Source of the DNA: Faecalicatena orotica
Lineage (GTDB): Bacteria > Bacillota > Clostridia > Lachnospirales > Lachnospiraceae
NCBI RefSeq assembly: GCF_003149245.1
Contig: NZ_QGDL01000008.1
Span: 1 to 64,000 of the forward strand
Direction: 5' to 3'
Length of the DNA stretch: 64,000 nucleotides
Below the pieces are notes generated by a model. That model had not been told where the DNA came from and did no database searches. It saw only the letters and a list, made by a program, of their open reading frames with translations. This document shows positions 17,391-26,966 of the stretch, piece after piece. A program made the position numbers and the translations under genes. Within the stretch, counting starts at the first letter, position 1; each line of letters opens with the position of its first letter.

Positions 17391-17419
17391 AGTATAAGAA
17401 ATACGGCAGGTATAATCAA
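17391..17419 (-). promoter_or_regulatory. Promoter of Rpn copy B
   Basis: Minus strand: -35 TTGATT (plus 17414-17419), 17-bp spacer, and -10 TATACT (17391-17396). It is flanked by the CTTATAC/GTATAAG inverted repeat, as in copy A. A GGGAATATTCCC palindrome lies upstream at 17475-17486. The rest of 17300-17782 holds the duplicated leader and unique AT-rich sequence without a recognisable gene. Confidence 0.7.
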
Positions 17420-17740
17420 GCCCCTTCTTTATATAAACGAAACGTATTTTGTTTGAATTGTCTGGTAAAACGGGGGGAATATTCCCATTTAGATGGTCTG
17501 TTTCCTGACCATTTGAATAAACGGATCCTTTTATTTCATGGATAGAACTTCCATGAGCAGGTTTAGAATATCATACTGTAGATTCGATTACAATATATTT
17601 TCTTTGTATTGGCTTCAAAATTTTGTTTGTAACATGTGGATATCTGTTGGATAACTATGGGATAACGTATCGGTTAGCTGAAGAACATTCGAGTCGGCAT
17701 TCATAGACTCAGCTTCTCTGTGACGACGGATAAACTGTTA

Positions 17741-17774
17741 CTCCCAATCTATCATGATGTTCATAGACTGGGAG
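17741..17774 (-). terminator. Hairpin after the C-terminal-Cys membrane protein gene
   Basis: CTCCCAATCTAT (17741-17752) and ATAGACTGGGAG (17763-17774) form a 12-bp stem with one G-T type pair and a 10-nt loop, just after the minus-strand stop at 17783. There is no T-run on that strand, so it may be a processing or stability hairpin rather than a classic terminator. Confidence 0.45.
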
Positions 17775-17782
17775 TTGAACTG

Positions 17783-18607
17783 TTAATGGCATTTTTTACA
17801 TCTTCCATATCCACTGGCTTCTGCCTCAGATTGTGACATCTGGTATGCATTATCTGGATTCATATTTCCACAGCTGGAATAACTATGGTATTTGCTTCCA
17901 GTCGCAGATATCCAGACCATATTTTCCTGCGGTTGCTGGAATTCTGCCTGCTGCTGTGCCTGTTCCGCGGCAATTCTTTCCTGCTCTGCCTGTGCAGCCG
18001 CTTCAGTGGCAATACGTTCTTCCTCAGCCTTCTTTTGTGCCTCAGCAGCCAGCCTTTCTTCCTCCGCCTTTTGGGCAGCCTCTTCCTCTTTTTTCTTAGC
18101 TTTTGCAGCTTCTTTGTCCGACTTCTCTTTAGCGATAGCTGCTTTGTCTTCTATTTTAAAAGCTACAGTATTACTTTTTACTCCGGAACTCTCAGCATAA
18201 ACCTCGAATATTCCAGGTTCATCTGACATAAAAAAGATCTTATTCCCAGAAATTTTAATCTTGCCGCCAGTAGTTTTAAATGCTGTTTCAGACAAAGAAT
18301 ATGATTCCGGTGTAATGTTCTTGTCTATTTTTATTTGTTCATTAATATCATATACTGTGGCAGTATCAGCCTGTAGTTTCACGCTTTCTAGTCCCGGCGC
18401 AGTAACTGCTGAATAAACTACAAATGCAATAAATACACTTATTATAACTTTGGCCGGCTTCTTCCAGTTAGTATATCTCCACATAAGGTATAGACCAACT
18501 GGGAAAAAAAGAATCAGTAAAATGATTATCCATACTGTTTTCTCGTACCACTTCTTTGCTTTTCTGTTATCTGAGTTTCTGCTGTACATATTTTTCCCTG
18601 AAATCAT
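17783..18607 (-). CDS. Membrane-anchored protein with C-terminal Cys/His motif
   Basis: A 274-residue protein. Two hydrophobic segments lie near the N-terminus (about 22-45 and 52-72), followed by an extracytoplasmic beta-rich part. Then comes a long Ala/Glu/Lys/Gln coiled-coil (about 170-235, AEEERLAAEAQ-like repeats). The C-terminal module WISATGSKYHSYSSCGNMNP ... YGRCKKCH is one I recognise from many Firmicute surface and nuclease-associated proteins, with Cys/His positions suited to metal or structural binding. I start at ATG 18607 because GAGGGGG lies just before it; the upstream ATG at 18628 would contain that site. Function unknown. Confidence 0.7.
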   Translation of the reverse strand: MISGKNMYSRNSDNRKAKKWYEKTVWIIILLILFFPVGLYLMWRYTNWKKPAKVIISVFIAFVVYSAVTAPGLESVKLQADTATVYDINEQIKIDKNITPESYSLSETAFKTTGGKIKISGNKIFFMSDEPGIFEVYAESSGVKSNTVAFKIEDKAAIAKEKSDKEAAKAKKKEEEAAQKAEEERLAAEAQKKAEEERIATEAAAQAEQERIAAEQAQQQAEFQQPQENMVWISATGSKYHSYSSCGNMNPDNAYQMSQSEAEASGYGRCKKCH

Positions 18608-18773
18608 AGTAAAGCCCCCTCGCTTCATTTATAGTTATGTATAGTTTTATTATATAGCCTAACAAATTAGATGTAAATAACATCAATAATACTATATTTC
18701 CTCACAATTTCCATGCAGCCCCCCGATACTAATTCTGATTTTTCCAATATTCTGCTGCACCAGTACAAAAAAA

Positions 18774-18827
18774 TGCTATAATTGTATGAATTATTTGCCT
18801 GTGCAGGAAATCAGGAATTGATATAAT
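18774..18827 (+). promoter_or_regulatory. Candidate promoters of the sugar-sensing operon
   Basis: An extended -10, TGCTATAAT (18774-18782), and a second TATAAT at 18822-18827 lie upstream of the first gene at 18858. Neither has a good -35 at 17 bp, which would fit dependence on an activator such as the YesN-type regulator of this cluster. Confidence 0.4.
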
Positions 18828-18857
18828 AGAAGAAAAACCGTGGAAAAGGGACCCGAG

Positions 18858-19922
18858 ATGAAAAAGTTTCAGAATAAGAATATAAAAATACATATCCTGG
18901 TCATCGCTATGATCCTTCTTGTGACTGCCGTAATCGGCATAGCGGAGATAACGCTGAACGGGAAAATTTCTCTGGGAGATAATGGAACAGAGGAAGAAAA
19001 AAGTTATGATTACCATATTGCAATGATCGGCGGAAGCTCCTCCAAGGATGATTTCTGGAATTCTATCTATGAAGGAGCCAGAGCACAGGGCGAAAAGTAC
19101 AGCATGTATGTAGAGAATTTTGGTGCGGGCCTATCCTCAGACTATAGCTGTAAGGAGCTGCTGCAAATGGCAATCGCCGCGAAAGTAGACGGGATTATTG
19201 TCAGGGCGGACGGTTCTGAGGACACGAATAAGCTGATTCAGGAAGCAGCAGACAATGAAGTGCCGATACCTGTCATTACCATTCTGGAGGATAATCCAAA
19301 CAGCAAGAGACTAAGCTTTGTAACCGCAAATGATTACCGGCTCGGTGAACTGTACGGTGAACGGGTAGTCAAGCTGATTGGCAAACAGGATCAGACAGTA
19401 GAGAAAGCATCAGACAGGGCTGTCAGGATTGCAGTCATGACCGGGCAGAAGGAAGAGGAGTCCACCCCCAACCTGCTCTATTCCGGCATCCGGGATTATG
19501 TAACTAAGAAAGTTCCAGGTGAAGAAATTGTCTGGTCCACATCGGCATCCGGCAGTGGCGGGGAATTCGAATCGGAAGAGACAATCCGGGATATCCTGCT
19601 TGGCGAAGAAGAACGCCCGGATATGATTGTCTGTCTGAACGCAGCGGATACCATAAGTGCATGCCAGTGCGTGATTGACTATAACCTGGTCGGGAAGGTT
19701 TCGATCATTGGTTATTATACATCCTCAGAAATACTCGATGGGATACAGAAAGGGATCATTGATTCCACAATTGTAATTGAAACAGAGGAAATCGGACGTG
19801 CAGGAATCGACGGTCTTAATGACTATTTCCAGAAAGGTTATGTAAGCGAATATCTGCAGGTAGATTCAAAGCTGATTACACAGGAAAATATTGATGACTA
19901 TGCGGGGCAGGAAGATGAATAA
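18858..19922 (+). CDS. Membrane-anchored sugar-binding sensor protein (XylFII-like)
   Basis: A 354-residue periplasmic-binding-protein fold of the ribose/xylose (peripla_BP_4) type. It is held by an N-terminal TM helix (about 8-28) without a lipobox, so it is anchored rather than a lipoprotein. Motifs: AMIGGSSSKDDFWNSIYEGA as the first strand/helix, AAKVDGIIVRADGS near 110, and DMIVCLNAADTISA near 260. ATG 18858 is chosen for its AAAAGGGA ribosome binding site; an in-frame GTG at 18840 is less likely. It overlaps the kinase gene by eight bases. This matches the XylFII-LytS arrangement, in which an anchored sugar-binding protein signals to a LytS/YesM-type kinase. Ligand unknown; a pentose or hexose is likely. 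Confidence 0.75.
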   Translation: MKKFQNKNIKIHILVIAMILLVTAVIGIAEITLNGKISLGDNGTEEEKSYDYHIAMIGGSSSKDDFWNSIYEGARAQGEKYSMYVENFGAGLSSDYSCKELLQMAIAAKVDGIIVRADGSEDTNKLIQEAADNEVPIPVITILEDNPNSKRLSFVTANDYRLGELYGERVVKLIGKQDQTVEKASDRAVRIAVMTGQKEEESTPNLLYSGIRDYVTKKVPGEEIVWSTSASGSGGEFESEETIRDILLGEEERPDMIVCLNAADTISACQCVIDYNLVGKVSIIGYYTSSEILDGIQKGIIDSTIVIETEEIGRAGIDGLNDYFQKGYVSEYLQVDSKLITQENIDDYAGQEDE

Positions 19923-21411
19923 GAAAAGAGGCAGGAGATATAAATCAATCCGGATGAAGCTGCTGGAGATTTTTGTGCTTGTAGTGGCTGTAGTACTTAT
20001 AGTAAACATCTATGTTTATTTCAGACTGAATAAAACAATCCGGGAAATAGACAGTGTATACAGCAGCAATATCCAGTTGAATGAACTATCCGAGACGCTG
20101 TTGAACCTGGAGGATATGCTTGGTCAATACCTGAATACAAAGAGCTCAGATTCCTTAGAAAGCTATTATCTGTATGAACAGGAATACCGTGATATGTTGG
20201 AGGGGCTGAATGAGGGGACCGTCAATAACCCGATCAGGCTGGCAGAGAAGAATATATTCAATATATCTATGACCTATTTGGATAAAACCACAGATGCAGT
20301 AACAGCAAAACGGGGACGGAATGTCACAAGATATAATGAATTATATCAGGAAGCAGAACAGTTATATGATTTTCTGCAGACGAGCATCCACAGCAATAAT
20401 ACAACTGTCTTTTTAAAGAATTCACAAAAGTATTCCCTTTTACGGACCTCTTTGAACTACGTGGTCATGATAAGCGTGGTACTTTTAGGCGCAGTAGCTG
20501 CCGTCGCGGCATTTTGGACGATAGTGATGACAAGGAGTATCACAAAGCCATTGGTAGAACTTGCAGATGCGGCAAATGAAATCGCCCGGGGCAATATGGA
20601 GGTCACCTTCCCAATTGTGGAGACAGGTGATGAAATCAGTACTGTTGCGAAGGCCTGCAATAAGATGCTTGACAGCATACGGGAATACATCCGGACTACG
20701 AAAGAGAATTACGAACGGGAAAACCGCCTGATTGAAAACGAACTGGTAATGAAAAATGATTTAAAAGAAGCCCAGCTAAAATACCTGCAGGCACAGATTA
20801 ACCCACATTTTCTCTTCAACAGCCTGAATGCAGGGGCCCAGCTTGCCATGATGGAAGGGGCGGAGCAGACGTGTACTTTCATACAGAACATGGCTGATTT
20901 CTTCCGGTATAATGTCAGGATGATGGACAAGGATACCACATTGAAGGAAGAACTGGAACTGGCAGACAATTATGTATACATCCTGAATGTCAGATTTTCA
21001 GGAGAGATCCATTATAACAAGCAGATCGACGAACGGCTGCTTGATGTATCTATGCCAAGCATGATTCTCCAGCCTGTAATAGAAAATTCTGTAAATCATG
21101 GAATCCGGGGCATGGAAGGGGACGGCGAAATCTCTCTTTTTGTCTATAGCGACGGTGACTATATTTATATTAAAGTGACGGATAATGGGACGGGAATTGA
21201 ACCGGAGAAGGCAGAGAAAATCATGAACGGAGAAAGTGCACACAGCCAGCAGGAGAGGGATTCGGCAGGTATCGGCCTGGACAATGTAATCAACCGCCTG
21301 CGCAGGTACTATAATACTCAGGATGTGTTTTACATAGGACCCGGCAGACAGGGCGGAACAGAAACGGTAATATCAATTCCTAGAGAAAGAGGGGGAAATA
21401 TGGATGGCTAA
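19915..21411 (+). CDS. YesM/LytS-type sensor histidine kinase
   Basis: A 498-residue membrane kinase: TM1 at about 12-32, an extracellular helical domain of about 140 residues, TM2 at about 178-200, a HAMP domain, then His_kinase (PF06580-type) with phospho-accepting His298 in QINPHFLFNSLNAG. A HATPase domain with VIENSVNHGI and DNGTGIEP boxes and a GIGLDNVINRL motif follows. Start ATG 19915 lies in the end of the sensor gene. The stop overlaps the response regulator start by eight bases. It probably reads sugar occupancy of the anchored binding protein and phosphorylates the next gene product. Confidence 0.9.
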   Translation: MNKKRGRRYKSIRMKLLEIFVLVVAVVLIVNIYVYFRLNKTIREIDSVYSSNIQLNELSETLLNLEDMLGQYLNTKSSDSLESYYLYEQEYRDMLEGLNEGTVNNPIRLAEKNIFNISMTYLDKTTDAVTAKRGRNVTRYNELYQEAEQLYDFLQTSIHSNNTTVFLKNSQKYSLLRTSLNYVVMISVVLLGAVAAVAAFWTIVMTRSITKPLVELADAANEIARGNMEVTFPIVETGDEISTVAKACNKMLDSIREYIRTTKENYERENRLIENELVMKNDLKEAQLKYLQAQINPHFLFNSLNAGAQLAMMEGAEQTCTFIQNMADFFRYNVRMMDKDTTLKEELELADNYVYILNVRFSGEIHYNKQIDERLLDVSMPSMILQPVIENSVNHGIRGMEGDGEISLFVYSDGDYIYIKVTDNGTGIEPEKAEKIMNGESAHSQQERDSAGIGLDNVINRLRRYYNTQDVFYIGPGRQGGTETVISIPRERGGNMDG

Positions 21412-23008
21412 GATACTAATCTGTGACGATGAGGGGATTGTGCAGGAATCCTTAAAGTTTATGATACGCAAAGGATTTGGAAACGAATGTGAGATCGAAT
21501 CTGCGAAAAATGGCAGAACAGCAATAGAACTAGCAGAATCCTTTCGCCCGGATGTTATCTTCATGGACATCCAGATGCCCGGTATCAACGGAATTGAAGC
21601 AATGCAGGAGATACGAAAGGAAAATAAAAATGTTATTTTTATCGTCATTACTGCTTACGATAAATTCGAATATTCACAGCGGTCCATAGATGTCGGGGTA
21701 ATGGCATATCTGACAAAGCCGATCGGAAAAGATACCGTGATTGACGTCCTGAGAAAAGCTCTTGCGAAAGTAAAGGAACGGAAAGAAAAGGCCAGATATG
21801 ACCTGAAAGTAAAAGAAAAACTGGAAGCAGTTGTCCCCATGATTGAAAGCGGATTTATCTACAGCGTGCTGCTGGAAGAGGCCGGAGAGGAAGAACAGGC
21901 CACATATAGAGGACTCTTGGATATTGAAACAGCTTACAGCTACGCACTGGTGATTGAATGCGGGGATGAGCTGCGTAAAGGGGTCCTGTCAAACACAGTA
22001 GGTGCTGGCATCCGGCTTCAGAAGCATTATCTAATCTTCCGGGAAATCATCAAAGAAATGACAGGCGGGATTGTCGGCGCCCTCATGGCCAACAAGGTCA
22101 TTGTACTTGTGCCATGTAATGAAGAGGAGGAGTCCTATGAAGAACGGGTAGCAAAAATTGATAATATCCGTTCCCTGCTCCGTAAACTTGAGCAGCAGAC
22201 CGAGCTAAAATTTAAAGCGGGAATTGGTCTGGTGAAACAGTGGGGGGCAGCTACTGAATCTTACAAAGAGGCCTTGGAGGCGGTACGCCAGGGTGTCGGG
22301 AAAGTTACACATGCAAAAGATCTGTCCGTCGGCTGCATTTACGAAGATAATTATCCGAGCGAGCTCGAAAAAGAGTTATTTGCCTCAATTTCCAGAGGAG
22401 ATGAACAGAATATGCGTAAATGTGCAATTGAGTTCATGGAATGGCTGCGTGAAACGACAAAGGAGCTGAACAATGTAGCAAGGCTCAAGGTCATGGAATT
22501 TGTTTTATTTGCGGAGCAGACTGCATATTTGCAGGGCGCAATTGTTTACCGCCTTGAGGATAGGAAGGAATATCTGGATATTGTAATGGCCCTGCAGAAC
22601 TATGATGAGCTGAAGGTATGGTTTGTCGAAAAAATGTCTGCCGCATGCCGGCACGTAGCCATGAAGCAGCAGGAAAAGACAGATAATGTAGTAGAAAAAG
22701 CGCTCTCTTATATCGCGTCTCATTTTTCCAGTGACTTATCTCTGGAGACAGTGGCGCAACAGGTCAATATAAGCCCTTATTATCTCAGCAAACTTTTCAA
22801 AGAAGCTGAGGGCGTCAATTACATAGAATATGTAACGAAGCTTCGGATTGAATATGCAAAAAACGAGCTGGGCTACAGCCAGAAAAGTATCAAGGAAATC
22901 TGCCATGAATCCGGCTATAGTGATCCTAATTATTTTAGCCGTATCTTTAAAAAATGGACAGGGCTGACACCGACTGAGTACCGGGAAGGGGGAAGGACAG
23001 ATGTATAA
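21404..23008 (+). CDS. YesN-type response regulator with AraC output domain
   Basis: A 534-residue protein: receiver domain at 1-125 with Asp55 in VIFMDIQMPG and the usual DDE acidic pocket near residue 7, a long middle region (about 140-420) of unknown function, and a C-terminal AraC double-HTH (about 430-530: LSLETVAQQVNISPYYLSKLFK, KSIKEICHESGYSDPNYFSR). It likely activates the sugar ABC transporter genes downstream. It overlaps the next gene by eight bases, so sensor, kinase, regulator and first binding lipoprotein are translationally linked. Confidence 0.9.
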   Translation: MAKILICDDEGIVQESLKFMIRKGFGNECEIESAKNGRTAIELAESFRPDVIFMDIQMPGINGIEAMQEIRKENKNVIFIVITAYDKFEYSQRSIDVGVMAYLTKPIGKDTVIDVLRKALAKVKERKEKARYDLKVKEKLEAVVPMIESGFIYSVLLEEAGEEEQATYRGLLDIETAYSYALVIECGDELRKGVLSNTVGAGIRLQKHYLIFREIIKEMTGGIVGALMANKVIVLVPCNEEEESYEERVAKIDNIRSLLRKLEQQTELKFKAGIGLVKQWGAATESYKEALEAVRQGVGKVTHAKDLSVGCIYEDNYPSELEKELFASISRGDEQNMRKCAIEFMEWLRETTKELNNVARLKVMEFVLFAEQTAYLQGAIVYRLEDRKEYLDIVMALQNYDELKVWFVEKMSAACRHVAMKQQEKTDNVVEKALSYIASHFSSDLSLETVAQQVNISPYYLSKLFKEAEGVNYIEYVTKLRIEYAKNELGYSQKSIKEICHESGYSDPNYFSRIFKKWTGLTPTEYREGGRTDV

Positions 23009-24056
23009 AAAGAAATGGCGGCTCCTTAGTATCTGTCTGGCAGCAGCTATGCTGCTGGCATCCTGCAATACGGCAGAAAAACAGGGAGATAAGAAAGAAG
23101 ATCAAAAAAGTAAGGAGCTGAAAATCGGGATTACCTTTGACACTTTTGTGTTGGAAAGATGGATCAGGGATCGGGAAATTTTTGTAAACACAGCTAAGAA
23201 GCTGGGAGCACAGGTAGACGTGCAGAATGCAAATGGAGATGTCAAGAAACAGGAACGGCAGATCAGGCAGTTTATTGAAGAAGGCGTCGATACCATTGTT
23301 GTAATCCCGGTGGACTGTTACACACTGTCAGAAGTTATCACGCAGGCAAGAGAAAAGGGGATAGATGTGATCTCTTATGACCGGCTGCTGCAGAGCACTG
23401 GCGCAGATTTATATGTTACAGTAGACAGCGGGAAGGTTGGAAGGCTTATGGCAGATACGATGATGGAAAAACTCCCTGATGGCGGAGATGTCGTGCTGAT
23501 CAGCGGACCAAAAGCAGATACAAACAGCATGGATGTCCTGAATGGTTTTAAGGCAGAAATAGAGGGCAGTAAACTAAACATTGTCAGTGAGACCAACGCC
23601 AAATCCTGGGCGCCGGAAAATGGATTTCAGGCGGTTACGGAAGCTTTTCAGGATATCCGCGAATTTGATGCAGTCATGTGCGGCAATGACGGACTGGCCG
23701 GATATGCAATCAAAGCATTGAGTGAGCGCCAGATGGCAGGCAAGGTTATCGTTACCGGGCAGGATGCAGATCTGGATGCGTGCCAGAGGATTGTAGAAGG
23801 TACACAGACAATGACCGTGTATAAGCCAATTGAAGAACTGGCCAGAATCGCTGCCGAATGCGCAGTGAAGCTGGCAAAAGGGGAAAGTCTGGTCGGGGAT
23901 CTCATTGGAAGGTCCGAGTATAAGGTAAATAAAAATGGCGACCAGGTACCCTATTATGGTCTGGACCCGGTAGCGGTAACTGCTGACAATATGGATGAGG
24001 TTATCGTAGATTCCGGCTTCCATCCAAGAAGCGATGTTTATCTCAATGTAGAGTAA
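23001..24056 (+). CDS. Sugar ABC transporter substrate-binding lipoprotein (xylose-type)
   Basis: A 351-residue XylF-like binding protein. It has a lipoprotein signal peptide with lipobox LLASC and lipid-modified Cys22. Then come the two lobes of a D-xylose/ribose-type binding fold: IGITFDTFVLERWIRDRE, IVVIPVDCYTLSEV, VISYDRLL near 125, MCGNDGLAGYAIKAL near 225, and VTGQDADLDACQRI. ISYDRLL and GQDAD are family hallmarks. The gene is fused by overlap to the sensor operon, whereas a second binding-protein gene follows after a terminator. It may supply the sensor or feed the importer. Confidence 0.85.
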   Translation: MYKKKWRLLSICLAAAMLLASCNTAEKQGDKKEDQKSKELKIGITFDTFVLERWIRDREIFVNTAKKLGAQVDVQNANGDVKKQERQIRQFIEEGVDTIVVIPVDCYTLSEVITQAREKGIDVISYDRLLQSTGADLYVTVDSGKVGRLMADTMMEKLPDGGDVVLISGPKADTNSMDVLNGFKAEIEGSKLNIVSETNAKSWAPENGFQAVTEAFQDIREFDAVMCGNDGLAGYAIKALSERQMAGKVIVTGQDADLDACQRIVEGTQTMTVYKPIEELARIAAECAVKLAKGESLVGDLIGRSEYKVNKNGDQVPYYGLDPVAVTADNMDEVIVDSGFHPRSDVYLNVE

Positions 24057-24104
24057 ACCGGATCTGAACAGGAAGAAGACTTTTTAATGATAGCACTGGC
24101 AAAA

Positions 24105-24138
24105 AGAGGCTGGCAAAAAAATGCTGGTCTCTTTTTTT
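24105..24138 (+). terminator. Terminator between the sensor operon and the importer genes
   Basis: An 11-bp stem (24105-24115 with 24122-24132) including three G-U pairs, a 6-nt loop and a run of seven T (24132-24138). It separates the regulatory operon from the transporter operon, although some readthrough is possible. Confidence 0.8.
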
Positions 24139-24242
24139 GCTGTCTCATCAGGTAAATATGTGCAGATGATAACAAACATCTCCAGACGCAGTATTGGTAT
24201 ATTATAACTATCAAAAAACAAGAAACGAATGGAGGAAGCATT

Positions 24243-25355
24243 ATGAAAAACAGAGCAAAAAGACTTATGGCAATCGGACTTGCGGGGGCAATGGCATTCT
24301 CACTGGCAGCATGTACAAGCGGAAATGAAACAGGCAGTACTGACTCAGGAAAGAAAGAGGAAAAAAAGACAGAGGCCGGAAGCGGAAAAATTGGTGTCGC
24401 AATGCCGACGAAAGACCTTCAGCGCTGGAATCAGGACGGAGAGAACATGAAGAAACAGCTGGAGGCAGCCGGATATGAGGTAGACCTTCAGTTTGCAAGT
24501 AATAAAGTAGATACTCAGGTTTCACAGATTGAAAATATGATTTCCGGCGGCTGTGAAGTACTTGTCATCGGCTCCATAGATGGAGAGTCTCTGGGAACAC
24601 CACTGAAAACGGCAGAAGAAGAAGGAATCCCGGTTATTTCATATGACCGCCTGATTATGAATTCTTCCGCAGTAACATACTATGCAACATTTGACAATTA
24701 TCTGGTAGGGCAGAAACAGGGGGAATATATTGTAGAAGCCCTTGATCTGGACAATGCTGCGGGTCCTTTCAATATGGAAATTTTCACAGGTGACCCGGGT
24801 GACAACAATGTAAACTTCTTCTATGGCGGCGCAATGGATGTACTTCAGCCATATATTGATTCCGGAAAACTGGTTGTCCAGTCAGGACAGGTAGCAAAAG
24901 AGGAAGTTGCAACAGAAGACTGGTCTGCAGAGAAATCACAGTCCAGAATGGATGCCATCCTTGCTTCCCACTATGCAGATAAGAATCTTGACGTGGTACT
25001 CTGCTCCAATGACTCAACAGCACTTGGAGTCGAGAATTCACTGGATACAAACTATAACGGCGAATGGCCAATCATCACGGGACAGGATTGTGACAAGCCG
25101 AATGTAAAGAACCTCGTAGCAGGCAAACAGTCCATGTCAGTATTTAAAGACACCAGAAAACTTGCAGAACAGACCGTTAAAATGGTAGACGCAATTATGG
25201 GCGGTTCAGATGCAGAAACAAATGATAATGAATCTTATGACAATGGAACAGGAATCATCCCTTCTTACCTTTGTGATCCTACAGTTGTAACCATCGATAA
25301 CTATAAAGAAATGCTGATAGATTCAGGATATTATACAGAAGACGATCTCAAATAA
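24243..25355 (+). CDS. Sugar ABC transporter substrate-binding lipoprotein (ChvE-like)
   Basis: A 370-residue binding protein with signal peptide and lipobox LAAC (Cys24), an acidic Ser/Gly/Lys linker, and then a multiple-sugar-binding ChvE/xylose-type fold (VAMPTKDLQRWNQDGE, VLVIGSIDGESL, ISYDRLIMNS, LCSNDSTALGVENSL, ITGQDCDKPNVKN). The C-terminal GYYTEDDL is typical. Start ATG follows GGAGGAAGC. It is the extracellular receptor for the ATPase and permease downstream. This class binds xylose, arabinose, glucose or galactose; the precise ligand is not readable. Confidence 0.9.
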   Translation: MKNRAKRLMAIGLAGAMAFSLAACTSGNETGSTDSGKKEEKKTEAGSGKIGVAMPTKDLQRWNQDGENMKKQLEAAGYEVDLQFASNKVDTQVSQIENMISGGCEVLVIGSIDGESLGTPLKTAEEEGIPVISYDRLIMNSSAVTYYATFDNYLVGQKQGEYIVEALDLDNAAGPFNMEIFTGDPGDNNVNFFYGGAMDVLQPYIDSGKLVVQSGQVAKEEVATEDWSAEKSQSRMDAILASHYADKNLDVVLCSNDSTALGVENSLDTNYNGEWPIITGQDCDKPNVKNLVAGKQSMSVFKDTRKLAEQTVKMVDAIMGGSDAETNDNESYDNGTGIIPSYLCDPTVVTIDNYKEMLIDSGYYTEDDLK

Positions 25356-25373
25356 GTGATGTGGGTAAACGGG

Positions 25374-25397
25374 CAGGCGGGCAGTTATGTCCGCCTG
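25374..25397 (+). other. Intercistronic hairpin after the binding-protein gene
   Basis: CAGGCGG (25374-25380) pairs with CCGCCTG (25391-25397) around a 10-nt loop, without a T-run. Such stem-loops between the binding protein and the ATPase usually protect the upstream message and set a higher level of binding protein; here this is inference from position. Confidence 0.55.
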
Positions 25398-25424
25398 TGC
25401 CTGTGAAGAAAGGGAGGAATAAAA

Positions 25425-26963
25425 TTGGCAGATATTTTATTGGAAATGAGAAATATTACCAAAACTTTCCCGGGAGTAAAAGCCCTGGACAACGTGAATC
25501 TGAAAGTGGAAAAAGGTGAAATACACGCCCTGGTTGGTGAGAACGGAGCAGGCAAATCCACGCTTATGAATGTCCTGAGCGGAATCTATCCTCATGGCTC
25601 CTATGAGGGCGATATTATTTACGAGGGTGAGACTTGTAAGTTCCATAAGATTAAAGACAGCGAGGAAAAAGGAATCGTTATCATCCATCAGGAACTGGCG
25701 CTTGTCCCCGAGATGACAATAGGAGAGAATATGTATCTGGGAAATGAGCAGGGGAAAAAGCTTGCCATTGACTGGAACAGGACTTACGGTGAGGCAGATA
25801 AATATCTGAGGCAGGTGGGTCTTTCAGAATCTTCCCGGACATTGATTAAGGACATTGGGGTTGGAAAACAACAGTTAGTAGAGATTGCTAAAGCATTGGC
25901 CAAAAAAGCCCGGCTTCTGATCTTGGATGAGCCGACCTCTTCCCTGAATGAAGCAGATTCCCAGGCCCTTCTGGAACTGATGCTGGAATTCAAAAAACAG
26001 GGCATGACCTCCATCATAATCTCACATAAGCTGAATGAAATTGCCTATGTTGCAGATAAGATTACTGTCATCCGGGATGGCTCCACGATTGAAACACTGG
26101 ACAAAGAAAAAGATACATTTACAGAAGACCGTATTATTCAGGGCATGGTAGGCCGGGAACTGACTGACCGTTTTCCGAAAAGAACGCAGAAAAATATTGG
26201 CGATGTGGCATTAGAAGTAAAGAACTGGACCGTACACCATCAGGTATATACTGACAGGAAAGTAGTAGATAACGTATCTATGCATGTCAGGAAAGGTGAA
26301 GTCCTTGGGATTTCAGGGCTTATGGGAGCAGGGCGCACCGAGCTCGCCATGAGTATTTTCGGAAAAAGCTATGGGAACGATATTTCCGGGCAGCTATTTA
26401 TAAAAGGCCGGGAAGTAAAGCTGCATAATGTGCGTGAAGCGATCGAACACAAGATCGCATATGTGACAGAAGACAGAAAAGGGAACGGGTTAATCCTGAG
26501 CAACCCGATCCGTGTAAATACAACTCTTGCAAACTTACCGGGAGTCAGCAGCCACGGTGTGATAGATAAGGATAAGGAGATTGCCGTAGCAGAAGAGTAT
26601 AGGGGCAAATTGAAGACGAAATGCCCGTCCGTAGAGCAGAATGTAGGAAACTTAAGCGGAGGCAACCAGCAAAAGGTCCTTCTTGCAAAATGGATGTTTG
26701 CAGAACCGGATATATTAATTCTGGATGAACCCACCCGTGGAATTGATGTCGGGGCAAAATATGAAATTTACTGCATTATCAATGACCTTGTGGCAGCCGG
26801 TAAATCTGTGATTATGATTTCCTCGGAATTACCCGAAGTCCTCGGAATGTCGGACCGCATCTATGTCATGAACGAAGGCCGGATTTGCGGTGAACTGGAT
26901 GCAGCAGAGGCAACACAGGAGATCATCATGGGTCGGATCCTGAAATCAAGCAAAGGAGAATAG
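25425..26963 (+). CDS. Sugar ABC transporter ATP-binding protein (MmsA/XylG type)
   Basis: A 512-residue protein with two fused ABC domains. Domain 1: Walker [10 protein letters not shown], a [14 protein letters not shown] signature and [11 protein letters not shown]. Domain 2: degenerate Walker [11 protein letters not shown], canonical LSGGNQQKV and [12 protein letters not shown]. This is the standard ribose/xylose/multiple-sugar importer ATPase. Translation starts at a TTG (25425) behind GGGAGGA at correct spacing; the next ATG is inside the first domain strand. It is followed four bases later by the permease. Confidence 0.92.
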   Translation: MADILLEMRNITKTFPGVKALDNVNLKVEKGEIHALVGENGAGKSTLMNVLSGIYPHGSYEGDIIYEGETCKFHKIKDSEEKGIVIIHQELALVPEMTIGENMYLGNEQGKKLAIDWNRTYGEADKYLRQVGLSESSRTLIKDIGVGKQQLVEIAKALAKKARLLILDEPTSSLNEADSQALLELMLEFKKQGMTSIIISHKLNEIAYVADKITVIRDGSTIETLDKEKDTFTEDRIIQGMVGRELTDRFPKRTQKNIGDVALEVKNWTVHHQVYTDRKVVDNVSMHVRKGEVLGISGLMGAGRTELAMSIFGKSYGNDISGQLFIKGREVKLHNVREAIEHKIAYVTEDRKGNGLILSNPIRVNTTLANLPGVSSHGVIDKDKEIAVAEEYRGKLKTKCPSVEQNVGNLSGGNQQKVLLAKWMFAEPDILILDEPTRGIDVGAKYEIYCIINDLVAAGKSVIMISSELPEVLGMSDRIYVMNEGRICGELDAAEATQEIIMGRILKSSKGE

Positions 26964-26966
26964 AGT

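Larger units (their letters stand above)
15060..17550 (-). repeat. Direct duplication of the Rpn unit (gene plus promoter region)
   Basis: Two ~1.2-kb units, 15060 to about 16215 and 16364 to about 17550, share the gene, leader, promoter, GGGAATATTCCC palindrome and upstream hairpins. They are separated by ~150 unique bases. I see no terminal inverted repeats or target-site duplications, so this looks like segmental duplication rather than an insertion sequence. Confidence 0.75.

Noticed and set aside
15060-17550. Rpn units considered as insertion sequences
   Set aside because: No terminal inverted repeats or target duplications were found at the ends of the shared region; segmental duplication explains the data.
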